A stretch of 64,000 nt of DNA, taken from NCBI GenBank assembly GCA_016195025.1, contig JACQAL010000060.1, positions 54,249 through 118,248 on the forward strand, in the 5' to 3' direction. This stretch comes from Bacteroidota bacterium (lineage in GTDB: Bacteria > Bacteroidota > Bacteroidia > Palsa-948). Below the pieces are notes generated by a model. It was given only the letters and a program-made list of their open reading frames with translations. It was not told where the DNA came from and ran no database searches. Position numbers and translations under genes: made by a program. Every line of letters starts with the position of its first letter. The stretch's first letter is position 1. Of this stretch, positions 42,674-51,346 are shown in pieces.

Positions 42674-43441
42674 ATGAGCCGTAAAAAAATTCAACTCTGT
42701 ATCAATGCCGATGATTTTGGGTTTTCTCCCGAAATCAGCAGGGGAATTTTGCATATGATAGAAGAAGGGCTGGTTTCCTCCACCAGCATTATGGCTTCGC
42801 ATTGCTCCGGTGATGAATGGAAAAAAATTTCAGAGAAAGAAAATATTTCCGTGGGGTTACACTTTTCGCTTACTTCGGGCTGTAATCATTTTGCAGCAAA
42901 TTGCAAAAATCAATACGTGCTTGCACGAAAAATAGTTTCCGGAAAAATTAAATCAAGAAATATTCTTGATGAGTTATTCGTGCAATATGAAATAGTTAGA
43001 AAAAATTACTCCGAAGAAATTACGCACATAGATACTCATCAGCACATTCACATTCTTCCTGTTGTTGCCCGCGCTATTAAAAATTTTTCGGCTGAAAAAA
43101 AAATACCTTACTTTCGTATTGCCAGGGAAATTTCTCCGGGGATATCTGTAAAAAAAATTCTTTTTAATTTATTCGGGAAAAAATCTGCTATTCCGGTTTT
43201 CGGCTTGAATATGATGGGAAAAACTTTTACTGCAAAAAACATTCTGCGACATTTTGAATTTTTGAAAGAAAAAAATATAGGCAAAGCAATATGGATTGTT
43301 CACCCGGGATATAAAAGCGATAAAATAAAATTTTCAGATTCGTACAACGAGGAAAGAGAAAGAGAAATTAAATCGCTTCTTGAAACGAGAAATAAAATTT
43401 TTGACTTTGCTGAAATTGTTCCGCTGAATGAATTAGTATGA
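42674..43441 (+). CDS. ChbG/YdjC family carbohydrate deacetylase
   Basis: A 255-residue TIM-barrel-like enzyme of the YdjC family. The metal-binding aspartates are in NADDFGFSPE (11-20), with histidines in VGLHFSLT and HIDTHQHIHILP. The family removes acetyl groups from amino sugars such as chitooligosaccharides; hopanoid-biosynthesis HpnK is a relative. The stop overlaps the start of a GT2 gene (ATGA), which itself overlaps a GT87 gene (GTGA), so this deacetylase likely acts on the glycolipid or glycan made by those transferases. Confidence 0.88.
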   Translation: MSRKKIQLCINADDFGFSPEISRGILHMIEEGLVSSTSIMASHCSGDEWKKISEKENISVGLHFSLTSGCNHFAANCKNQYVLARKIVSGKIKSRNILDELFVQYEIVRKNYSEEITHIDTHQHIHILPVVARAIKNFSAEKKIPYFRIAREISPGISVKKILFNLFGKKSAIPVFGLNMMGKTFTAKNILRHFEFLKEKNIGKAIWIVHPGYKSDKIKFSDSYNEEREREIKSLLETRNKIFDFAEIVPLNELV

Positions 43442-44193
43442 ACCGGCTAACACTCATAATCCCCTGCTATAATTCATCTTCTTTTATTCAAAATTCATTT
43501 GCTACACTCGATAATTTTATTTCCACAAGAAGTCAGATTTCACTTTTTTTCATAGACGATTGCAGCGCGGACAATACGTTTGAACTTCTCTCTTCGCTGC
43601 AAAAAAAATCATTGAATGCCGCGCGTATTCAGGTTCAGAAAAATAAAATCAACCTTGGAAAAGGCGGAACACTTAAGCGCGGAATTACAGAAATCAAAGA
43701 CGGATTGATCGCGTTCACTGACCCTGACTTAGCATACGATTTGGAGAACCTGGATAATTTTTATTCCACTATTTCTCCCAAACAAATTTTAATCGCCAAC
43801 CGTGTTCATCCCGATTCGCGCTATTTAGTGCCTCCGCAGTTTTTCAGATATATTTTTACGAGGCATCTGTCCAGCCGTTTTTTAAATTTATTAGGAAGAA
43901 CTTTTCTGGTGGAAAGGCTGGAAGACAGCCAGGCTGGGTTGAAAATGTTTTTTGCGGAAGAAATAAAACCGTTGCTGAAACTTTCCTGCAAAAACGGTTT
44001 TAGTTTTGACTTGGAATTACTTTGCATAGCACAGAACAATGCAATAAAAATTATTCAGATGCCGGTGAATTTCCGCTATGACCACGAAACCACAACGGTG
44101 TCTTTTCTCGGAGATGCAATGAAATTATTTTCTGATTTGTTCCATTTATATTTGCGAAAAACATCTGGAAAATACAAACTAAATCGCAAGTGA
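43438..44193 (+). CDS. Glycosyltransferase family 2 (dolichol-phosphate-mannose-synthase-like)
   Basis: A 251-residue GT-A enzyme. It begins MNRLTLIIPCYNSSSFI, has FFIDDCSADNTFELL for nucleotide binding, NLGKGGTLKRGI, and the DPD metal site in AFTDPDLAYDL, followed by EDSQAGLKMFF. The order resembles polyprenyl-phosphate sugar transferases. No membrane helices are evident, so it is a cytoplasmic face enzyme that could charge a lipid carrier for the membrane transferase encoded next. Coupled by overlaps to both neighbours. Confidence 0.9.
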   Translation: MNRLTLIIPCYNSSSFIQNSFATLDNFISTRSQISLFFIDDCSADNTFELLSSLQKKSLNAARIQVQKNKINLGKGGTLKRGITEIKDGLIAFTDPDLAYDLENLDNFYSTISPKQILIANRVHPDSRYLVPPQFFRYIFTRHLSSRFLNLLGRTFLVERLEDSQAGLKMFFAEEIKPLLKLSCKNGFSFDLELLCIAQNNAIKIIQMPVNFRYDHETTTVSFLGDAMKLFSDLFHLYLRKTSGKYKLNRK

Positions 44194-45335
44194 AAATACG
44201 TTTCCTGAAAGAAAAAATACTCCGATATAATTTTCTTCTGATAGTTTATGTGGTTTCAGCCGTAGTATTTTTTTTGCCTCGTGTAATTTCCAAGGACTAT
44301 AATAATTACCAAATCTTTTCGCATTCATTCGATATTTTGAAAGTGAATGGAAATCTTTATCTCGCACACCCGGAATACTACTGGGATTTATACCGCTACA
44401 CTCCTTCCTTTGCTGTGCTCATCTCTCCGTTTTCTTTTTTTCCTGAATCCATTGGAGTTCTGCTGTGGAACATTTTGAATGCTGCGATTTTATTTTTTGG
44501 AGTAAAAAATGTTTTCAGAAAAGACGAGCGTAAAGGCGCGCTTGTTCTCTGCATTATTTTTATTGAATTCATCACTGCCATTCAGAACTGCCAGGCAAAT
44601 GCACTTGTGACGGGAATTATTCTTCTTGCCTTTGCGGGGTTCGAAGAAAATAAAATTGTTCGGGCTGGATTTTTTGTAGTACTGAATTTATTTATCAAGA
44701 TTTACGGATTTGCTTCCGCAGCACTTTTTCTTCTTTATCCGAAGAAGATGAAATTTATTTTTTCGTCCGCACTTTTTTTTATAGCATTTATTTCTTTGCC
44801 ATTGATTTTTATTTCTCCGCAGGAATTAAAAGAGCAATACAAGAGCGAATTTGCATCGGTGATTAGTTACAGTACCGGACTTTCAATAATGGCGGTGGTT
44901 TCTTCCTGGTTCAAAATTGATTTTAATTTTTTATGCGTGCAGGTTCCTGCTCTGTTTTTTCTTTTACTGCCTGTTGTATTTCTTATTTCACACAAGGAAG
45001 AAAAAATAAAATATCTTTTTATTTCTTCCATTATGATTTTTCTTGTTTCATTTAATCAAATGGCGGAATCTGCCACGTACATTATTGGCGTGACAGGCGC
45101 TGCAATGTGGTTTGTTAATTCGGAAAAAAATAAAATAAATATTTTTTTATTGGTTCTGCTGATATTTTTCTGCATTCTTGCCCCGAGCGATGTTTATCCG
45201 AAGTTCCTGAGAGAAAACTTTTTTACTCCTTATAAAATAAAAGCAGTTCCGCTTTTTATTATCTGGCTCAAAGTTCAATATGACATTTGGAAAATAATTC
45301 TGGTGAATCCAAAATTATTTTTTCAGGCGACATAA
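44190..45335 (+). CDS. GT87/DUF2029 membrane glycosyltransferase
   Basis: A 381-residue protein with about ten hydrophobic helices. It starts at GTG 44190, overlapping the GT2 stop. The loop after helix 1 has the aspartate-bearing PRVISKDYNNYQIFSHS and then YYWDLYRYTPSFAVLISPFSFFP, which is the DUF2029/GT87 pattern of polyprenyl-phosphate-sugar-using mannosyltransferases. With the GT2 and YdjC proteins it would form a small glycan or glycolipid pathway. It ends two bases before the convergent PLP decarboxylase gene. Confidence 0.85.
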   Translation: MKIRFLKEKILRYNFLLIVYVVSAVVFFLPRVISKDYNNYQIFSHSFDILKVNGNLYLAHPEYYWDLYRYTPSFAVLISPFSFFPESIGVLLWNILNAAILFFGVKNVFRKDERKGALVLCIIFIEFITAIQNCQANALVTGIILLAFAGFEENKIVRAGFFVVLNLFIKIYGFASAALFLLYPKKMKFIFSSALFFIAFISLPLIFISPQELKEQYKSEFASVISYSTGLSIMAVVSSWFKIDFNFLCVQVPALFFLLLPVVFLISHKEEKIKYLFISSIMIFLVSFNQMAESATYIIGVTGAAMWFVNSEKNKINIFLLVLLIFFCILAPSDVYPKFLRENFFTPYKIKAVPLFIIWLKVQYDIWKIILVNPKLFFQAT

Positions 45336-45336
45336 T

Positions 45337-46776
45337 TTATTTTCTCTCCAGCATTTTCACTTTTTCATCAAGCACTTCAAGCAGCGTATTAATTGTTTTC
45401 AAGTGCGTGCGGAATGCAAGGCAGGCAAGGCGCAAAGTAAATTTTCCATCGAGCAGGGTAGATGAAATAAAAACTTTTCCGTCTGCAACCACTGCTTCCA
45501 GAAGTTTTTTGTTAAATTCATTTGCATCTCCTTTCTTCGGAATCCATCTATATGTGCAAACAGAAAGTTCGGGTTCAGGGCCGGTTTCAAAACTACGTTT
45601 CTGAATTTCTTTATGAAAATATTTTGCAAGTAAAAGTTTTTCTTCCAGGCAGGCGCGGAAAGGTTTCAGACCCATCAGTTTCAACGGAAGCCATAAACGC
45701 AAGCCGCGAAAATGTTTGGTAAGTTCTGGAGATAAATCAGCAGGAGAAAGTTCATCTTCTTTTCCAAGAGCATCCTGTAAATACTGCGCCTGGTAATAAT
45801 GCGACTCCTGTAAATGTTTAACCTCTTTCACCAGAATAACGCCAAGCCCATAGGGAAGAAACAATCCCTTGTGCGGATCAATCACGAGTGAATCGGAAAG
45901 TTCAATGCCTTTCAATTTCTTTTTTCCTTCATCGGTGAGAATAAAAAATCCTCCGTAAGCCGCGTCAATGTGATACCATAAATTATTTTTCTTTGCGATG
46001 TTTCCGATTTCTTCCAGCGGGTCAACAGCACCTGCATCGGTTGTTCCTGCAGAAGAAATGACAAGAAAAGGATTTAATTTGTTTTGTCTGTCAAGCGAAA
46101 TTTGTTTTTCGAGTTCAACCGAATTCATTTTATACCGCGCATCCATCGGCACATGGCGCACTATGCATTCTTTCAATCCCGCAATACGAATTGATTTTGC
46201 AACAGAGTGATGAACCTGCTTTGTAAGATAAATTACACTCTGCGAAATATTTTTTGAAGAAATGTTTTTTGCATCGCGCGCGGTTACAATTCCCATCAGG
46301 TTTGCAAGCGAACCACCTGAGGTGAGATTGCCTCCACAGTTCTGAGGATAACCAACTGCCTCCGCCATCCAGCGAATGAGCATATTTTCCATGCGCACCG
46401 CACCGGGGCCGGCATAAAAAACTCCGGCATAGCGATTGAAAATATCCGCAAGATAATCTCCGAGCGCGGAATAATAAATTCCTCCTCCCGGAATGTAAGC
46501 AAGATGTCCGCCTGAAGCAGGATTGAGTCCCGGAAAGTCAACATTCTTCTCAAGAAGTTTTATGGCTTTTGAAATATCAATCGGCTTTTCAGAAATCGGG
46601 GATGAAAGCAAATCAATTCCTTTACCGGATGTCAGATTATATGCATTTAACTTTTCAATCTCATTCAGAAATTTTTCGCTATAGGAAATAACTTTTGTTC
46701 TTGTTTTTTTCCGCTGAGAAGAAGTTGGCTCGAGCAATCGGGAAATTTTTTCTAATTCTTTTAACTTCTTAACCAT
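45337..46776 (-). CDS. Pyridoxal-dependent amino acid decarboxylase
   Basis: A 479-residue group II PLP decarboxylase (aromatic-L-amino-acid / glutamate / tyrosine type). The PLP lysine is K303 in DPHKGLFLPYG; H190 and the DAAYGG aspartate at 271 hold the cofactor. NPASGGHLAYIPGGG and GNLTSGGSLANLMG match the family. I cannot tell the substrate by eye; tryptophan, tyrosine, DOPA and related substrates are all used by this group. It is a single gene, divergent from hemE. Confidence 0.9.
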   Translation of the reverse strand: MVKKLKELEKISRLLEPTSSQRKKTRTKVISYSEKFLNEIEKLNAYNLTSGKGIDLLSSPISEKPIDISKAIKLLEKNVDFPGLNPASGGHLAYIPGGGIYYSALGDYLADIFNRYAGVFYAGPGAVRMENMLIRWMAEAVGYPQNCGGNLTSGGSLANLMGIVTARDAKNISSKNISQSVIYLTKQVHHSVAKSIRIAGLKECIVRHVPMDARYKMNSVELEKQISLDRQNKLNPFLVISSAGTTDAGAVDPLEEIGNIAKKNNLWYHIDAAYGGFFILTDEGKKKLKGIELSDSLVIDPHKGLFLPYGLGVILVKEVKHLQESHYYQAQYLQDALGKEDELSPADLSPELTKHFRGLRLWLPLKLMGLKPFRACLEEKLLLAKYFHKEIQKRSFETGPEPELSVCTYRWIPKKGDANEFNKKLLEAVVADGKVFISSTLLDGKFTLRLACLAFRTHLKTINTLLEVLDEKVKMLERK

Positions 46777-46847
46777 TTTGCGAATGTGCTAAAAAGATTC
46801 TTACAATTACATGACATCTGCTTTTTTGTATTGTACTATTTTCGCTC

Positions 46848-47870
46848 ATGCTCAAGAATGATTTAATTCTTCGCGCTTCAAGAGGAGAAAAAACCGAACG
46901 CACACCTGTTTGGCTCATGCGCCAGGCAGGAAGAGTTTTGCCTGAATACAGAAAAGTTCGTGAGAAAGCAAAAGATTTTATTTCGTTCGTAAAAAACCCG
47001 GAACTCGCTGCAGAAGTTACCATTCAGCCGGTAGAAATTTTTGGCGTTGACGCTGCAATTATTTTTTCCGACATACTTGTAATCCCTGAAGCAATGGGTT
47101 TGCCTTATAAAATGATTGAAGCGAAAGGTCCGCTCTTTGAAAAAACTATTCGGACAAAAAAAGATATTGTCCAATTGCAAATCGCGCAAGGAGAAGATTT
47201 AAAATATGTAACTGACGCGATTAAAATTGCAAAGAAAAAATTAAACGGAAAAGTTCCGCTGATTGGTTTTTGCGGAGCGCCCTGGACAATTTTCGCTTAC
47301 ATGATTGAAGGAAGCGGAAGCAAAACTTTTTCGAAAGCGAAAAAATTTCTCTATACAGAACCGGAACTTTCACGGGCGCTTCTTGAAAAGATTACGGAGA
47401 GTTCGATTAATTATTTAAAAGCGCAGATTACTGCAGGCGCAGACCTCATTCAGATTTTTGATTCATGGGCGGGAATTTTATCTCCTGAAATGTATTCCGG
47501 GTTTTCGCTGAAATATATTTCTGAAATCTGCAATTCGATTTCTGAAGTTCCTAAAATTGTTTTTGCTAAAGATGCACACTTTGCAAGAAAAGAACTTTCA
47601 AAACTCACTTGCGAAATGATTGGACTCGACTGGACAATGGATATTTCAGAATCACGAAAACTCATAGGAGAAAACAAAACTTTACAGGGAAATGCCGACC
47701 CCTGCTTGCTGTATGCTGATTTCTCCGCCATAAAAAAAGAAACTAAAAAAATGCTTCGCGCTTTTGGACCCACACATCATATTGCAAATCTTGGTCACGG
47801 GCTTTATCCGGATACGGATGTTGACAAGGTGAAATGTTTTGTGAATACAGTGAAGGAATTCAGATTTTAA
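46848..47870 (+). CDS. hemE: Uroporphyrinogen decarboxylase
   Basis: A heme-pathway enzyme of 340 residues that converts uroporphyrinogen III to coproporphyrinogen III. The signature [22 protein letters not shown] is near the N-terminus, [16 protein letters not shown] lies mid-protein, FDSWAG carries a further conserved aspartate, and [11 protein letters not shown] closes the barrel. It stands alone, without other hem genes in the window. Confidence 0.96.
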   Translation: MLKNDLILRASRGEKTERTPVWLMRQAGRVLPEYRKVREKAKDFISFVKNPELAAEVTIQPVEIFGVDAAIIFSDILVIPEAMGLPYKMIEAKGPLFEKTIRTKKDIVQLQIAQGEDLKYVTDAIKIAKKKLNGKVPLIGFCGAPWTIFAYMIEGSGSKTFSKAKKFLYTEPELSRALLEKITESSINYLKAQITAGADLIQIFDSWAGILSPEMYSGFSLKYISEICNSISEVPKIVFAKDAHFARKELSKLTCEMIGLDWTMDISESRKLIGENKTLQGNADPCLLYADFSAIKKETKKMLRAFGPTHHIANLGHGLYPDTDVDKVKCFVNTVKEFRF

Positions 47871-47879
47871 TTTTCTTTC

Positions 47880-47981
47880 TCACAATTTCTCCAAAAGATT
47901 TTTTTCAATTTTACTTTCCAGCCAGGAAAGGATATCAAATTCCTCAAACGCTTTTTTCTCGAAGTCTGACAGAAAAAGTGT
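47880..47981 (-). pseudogene. Short C-terminal gene remnant of unknown family
   Basis: A minus-strand frame free of stops reads T-L-F-L-S-D-F-E-K-K-A-F-E-E-F and then D-I-L-S-W-L-E-S-K-I-E-K-N-L-L-E-K-L before TGA, just after hemE. The composition is protein-like, and the FDILSWLESKI end recalls a recurrent C-terminus in Bacteroidota proteins that I cannot name. A stop lies directly upstream, so only 33 codons remain. Confidence 0.3.
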
Positions 47982-48015
47982 TTATCTCCAAGTAGTATTT
48001 GTATAACCTTATTGC

Positions 48016-48045
48016 AAATCCCTTTCGAAATGCCGGAGGGGATTT
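48016..48045. terminator. Hairpin between hemE and the LUD gene
   Basis: AAATCCC at 48016-48022 pairs with GGGATTT at 48039-48045, followed by more T. It could serve transcripts ending between hemE and the LUD gene. The loop is 16 bases, so it is only moderately stable. Confidence 0.45.
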
Positions 48046-48052
48046 TTATTTT

Positions 48053-48687
48053 TCAGAAACCAAGGACTTCATTCACAAAAATAAGTTCTATTTTTCTTTT
48101 TGACTCAAACTCTCTTTCGAAAATCAGAATTTTAGAAACCGAAGAACCAACACTGCCATGTTCTTTCATTCGTTTATCTTCCAGCGGAAAACAATGCTCG
48201 CGGATTCTTTTTATTCCGTCTTCAAGTGTGGGAACTATTTTATTTACGCTCACCACAAAAATAACATGCTCGCTCGTGTATGCAATAGAAGGAATCTGGC
48301 TTCCCGATGCCGATGAATTCAGAATTTGCCCGCTTTCAGTAACTGCCTGCGCGCTCACAATAAAATATTCTGACAGCACGCTTTTCTTCCGTAAATCTTT
48401 TTGAATCGCTTTATCTTTTTCATTCACGATTTCTATTTTCAGATTTCTCCAGAGATGCCCGCTGATTTTAAATAATCTTTGAACCCAATTTGCTCCAGCG
48501 TTGTAGAACCTCCGGTCATCACTTCGGCTCCGGGCGGAATTAATTCTTTCAGAAGTTTTAACCCTTCAAATTTATTTTCCGCATAGTGCATAGTAATTCC
48601 TCTCAGCAAAAGCGAAGAGGATACTTTGTCAACTACTGCTTTTTCCGGCAGCGTTGTATAGTTTTTAGAAATTGTTTTTGTTTCCAT
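48053..48687 (-). pseudogene. LUD domain protein (LutC-like), frameshifted
   Basis: Two adjacent frames together make one LUD protein of about 210 residues. The first part (48439-48687) ends ...GFKDYLKSAGISGEI with a premature TGA. The second frame continues HLWRNLKIEIVNEKDKAI, then LRKKSVLSEYFIVSAQAVTESGQ, SGSQIPSIAY, KIVPTLEDGIKRIREHCFPLED and LIFVNEVLGF. One base is missing at the CCC run 48458-48460 (GGG on the coding strand). LutC/LUD proteins take part in lactate oxidation with LutA and LutB, and a LutA-like gene lies 1.4 kb away. Real decay or an assembly indel are both possible. Confidence 0.82.
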
Positions 48688-48777
48688 ACTACTGCTGAGT
48701 AAAATAGAATGCCTGTTAACTACTTATGCCTTATACCGTATACTTTTATTTCCTTTATTGTGTAGGTTTGTGCACAC

Positions 48778-50058
48778 ATGCTTCAAAAAGGAAACAAAAA
48801 AATTATTACCGCCTGGAGTTTTTATGACTGGGCGAATTCGGTTTACCCGCTTGTTATTACTTCCACCATTTTTCCAATCTACTATTTATCGGTTACAAAA
48901 AATGAAAATGGAAACGCAGTTCATTTTATAGGAAGAGAATACATTAATTCCACTTTGTATGATTACGCGCTTGCATTCGCTTACCTGGTTATTGCACTTA
49001 TCTCTCCTCTCCTCTCGGGCATTGCCGATTACAGCGGAAGCAAAAAAAGATTCATGCAGTTTTTTTGTTATCTCGGTTCGCTCTCGTGCGCTGCCATGTA
49101 TTTTTTTACGGGCTTGGAAAATTTATGGATTGGAGTTCTTACGGTCATTCTCGCCTGCATCGGCTATTCGGGAAGCATTGTTTTTTACAACGCGTATCTT
49201 CCTGAAATTGCCGAGCCAGAACATCACGACCGCGTGAGCGCAAAAGGTTTTGCCATGGGATATATTGGCAGTGCGCTTCTTCTCATTCTGAATTTAGCGA
49301 TGGTGATGAAGCCGGAATTTTTCGGATTGGAAAACACCGCAACGGCTACGAGATTTTCTTTTCTCACCGTTGGCGCGTGGTGGATTTTATTCGCGCAGAT
49401 TCCTTTTTATTATTTGCCGGATAATGTTTACGGGCACAAACCGGAAGGGCATTATCTCTTCAATGGTTATCTCGAATTGAAAAAGGTCTGGAATGAATTA
49501 AAACAGCATAAGCAACTCGCAAAATTTCTCTCCGCCTTTTTTGTTTATAACATGGGCGTGCAAACGGTGATGCTTGTTGCAACTCTTTTCGGAAGCAAGG
49601 AATTAAAACTGGAATCTTCGCAACTCATCATTGTAATTCTTGTCATACAATTTGTCGCAATCGCAGGCGCATATTTATTTTCTTTCGTCTCAGGAAAAAG
49701 AGGAAATATTTTTACGCTGAAGTCCGCGACAATTATCTGGATTGGAGTTTGCATTGCCGCTTACTTCACCTATACGGCCAATCATTTTTATATTCTCGCA
49801 GGAATTGTCGGGCTGGTGATGGGAGGAATTCAATCTCTTTCGCGTTCCACCTATTCCAAAATGCTTCCCGAAACGGAAGACCACGCAACTTATTTTTCCT
49901 ACTATGATGTTACCGAAAAACTTTGCATTGTCTGCGGAATGGGATTGTTTGGATTGCTTGAACAACTTTCCGAAAGCATGCGCAATCCGATTCTTGCCTT
50001 GGTTTTATTTTTTGTTGTCGGATTTATTTTACTTTTGAGAATACCAAAACAAATATGA
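48778..50058 (+). CDS. MFS transporter, UMF1/Atg22-like
   Basis: A 426-residue, twelve-helix permease. The opening ITAWSFYDWANSVYPLVITSTIFPIYY is the hallmark of the UMF1 (Atg22-like) family, with SGIADYSGSKKRFMQFF at loop 2 and GGIQSLSRSTYSKMLPETEDHATYFSYYDVTEK in the second half. Vacuolar relatives export amino acids; bacterial substrates are uncertain. The stop overlaps the next gene (ATGA), which encodes a LutA-like protein, so an organic-acid or amino-acid link is possible. A TAGGTTTG box ends seven bases before the ATG. Confidence 0.9.
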   Translation: MLQKGNKKIITAWSFYDWANSVYPLVITSTIFPIYYLSVTKNENGNAVHFIGREYINSTLYDYALAFAYLVIALISPLLSGIADYSGSKKRFMQFFCYLGSLSCAAMYFFTGLENLWIGVLTVILACIGYSGSIVFYNAYLPEIAEPEHHDRVSAKGFAMGYIGSALLLILNLAMVMKPEFFGLENTATATRFSFLTVGAWWILFAQIPFYYLPDNVYGHKPEGHYLFNGYLELKKVWNELKQHKQLAKFLSAFFVYNMGVQTVMLVATLFGSKELKLESSQLIIVILVIQFVAIAGAYLFSFVSGKRGNIFTLKSATIIWIGVCIAAYFTYTANHFYILAGIVGLVMGGIQSLSRSTYSKMLPETEDHATYFSYYDVTEKLCIVCGMGLFGLLEQLSESMRNPILALVLFFVVGFILLLRIPKQI

Positions 50059-50777
50059 TAGTTGACATATTTATTCCCTGTTTCATTGACCAGCTTCACC
50101 CAAATGTTGGGCTGAACATGGTAAAAGTTTTAGAAAAACTCGGCTGCGGAATAAATTACAATCCTGAACAAACCTGCTGCGGACAGCCTGCTTTCAATGC
50201 AGGTTATTGGGATGAAGCTCGCGAGGTGGGAGAAAAATTCATCAAGGAATTTCAGAATGACAGATACATTGTTTCTCCTTCGGCATCGTGTGTGGGGTAT
50301 GTAAAAAATTATTATCCGGAAATGTTTCACAACTCCACTATGCACAATGCTTACAAGCAAGTGCAGCGGAATATTTTTGAGTTCTCAGATTTCCTGGTAA
50401 ATGTTCTGAAGATTACAAATCTTGGCGCATCGCTGAAAGGAGTTGCAACGTATCATGATTCCTGTTCTGCGCTGCGCGAATACGGAATCAAGCGCGAGCC
50501 GAGAACGTTGCTTGAAAAAGTTCGCGGACTGGAACTCCGCGAAATGAAAGATACGGAAACCTGCTGCGGATTTGGCGGAACTTTCTCCGCAAAGTTTGAA
50601 CCCATTGCCGTGGGAATGGCAGAGCAAAAAGTGAAGAACGCTTTGGAAGTTCATGCCGAATATATTATTTCCACCGATATGTCCTGTCTGCTGCATCTTG
50701 ACTCTTACATCAAAAAGCAAAAACATAATATGAAGGTGATGCACATTGCGGATGTTTTAGTTTCCGGTTGGGAATAG
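50055..50777 (+). CDS. (Fe-S)-binding protein, LutA/YkgE-like
   Basis: A 240-residue protein with two CCG (heterodisulfide-reductase-like) motifs, EQTCCGQPAFNAG and TETCCGFGGTFSAK, which bind a noncubane iron-sulfur cluster. The opening MIVDIFIPCFIDQLHPNVGLNMVKVLE is typical of LutA. With LutB and LutC it oxidises lactate to pyruvate. LutB is not in the window, and the LutC-like gene on the other strand is frameshifted, so lactate use here may be incomplete or depend on genes elsewhere. It is coupled to the MFS gene. Confidence 0.9.
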   Translation: MIVDIFIPCFIDQLHPNVGLNMVKVLEKLGCGINYNPEQTCCGQPAFNAGYWDEAREVGEKFIKEFQNDRYIVSPSASCVGYVKNYYPEMFHNSTMHNAYKQVQRNIFEFSDFLVNVLKITNLGASLKGVATYHDSCSALREYGIKREPRTLLEKVRGLELREMKDTETCCGFGGTFSAKFEPIAVGMAEQKVKNALEVHAEYIISTDMSCLLHLDSYIKKQKHNMKVMHIADVLVSGWE

Positions 50778-50812
50778 CCGCCACTAATTACACTAATTGA
50801 CACGAATTTTTT

Positions 50813-51304
50813 ATGAAACAACTTTTGGAAAATCACACTGCTTACAATCTCTGGGCGAACACGCGCATAACAGATTTACTAAAAAATAATTCTTCTCTTC
50901 TCGACAAAGAAGTGAAAAGCAGTTTTCCTTCGCTGAGAAAAACAATGTATCACATTTGGGGTGCGGAAGAATTATGGTGGAAGCGTTTGCACGGTGAATC
51001 ACTCTCAAAAGTTCCTGCGATGGACTTTACAGGAAGTTTTGAGGAAGCGGCAAATAATTTTCTTTCCCTTTCAAAAAATTTTACAGAGCATATAAAAACA
51101 AAAGATGAAAACTATTTGCAGACAAATTGCGCTTACAAAGACACGCGGGGAAATTCTTACACCCAGCCATACTGGCAAATGATTTTTCACTGCATGAACC
51201 ACAGCACGTTTCACCGCGGGCAAATCATCACCATGCTGAGGGAATTGGGTATTACAACAATTCCCGCTACCGACATGATTGTTTACTTTAGAGAATCTAA
51301 ATAG
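50813..51304 (+). CDS. DinB family protein
   Basis: A 163-residue four-helix-bundle protein. Conserved histidines sit in TMYHIWGAEELWWKRL and in HCMNHSTFHRGQI, the usual metal-binding set of the DinB/YfiT family. Family members act as thiol transferases or damage-induced proteins of unknown role. It follows the LutA-like gene by 35 bases, on the same strand, across a short CACTAATT-type repeat. No signal peptide. Confidence 0.88.
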   Translation: MKQLLENHTAYNLWANTRITDLLKNNSSLLDKEVKSSFPSLRKTMYHIWGAEELWWKRLHGESLSKVPAMDFTGSFEEAANNFLSLSKNFTEHIKTKDENYLQTNCAYKDTRGNSYTQPYWQMIFHCMNHSTFHRGQIITMLRELGITTIPATDMIVYFRESK

Positions 51305-51346
51305 GATTATCTCGGAATCTTTATCTTCGCCCATTATTCTTTTTAC

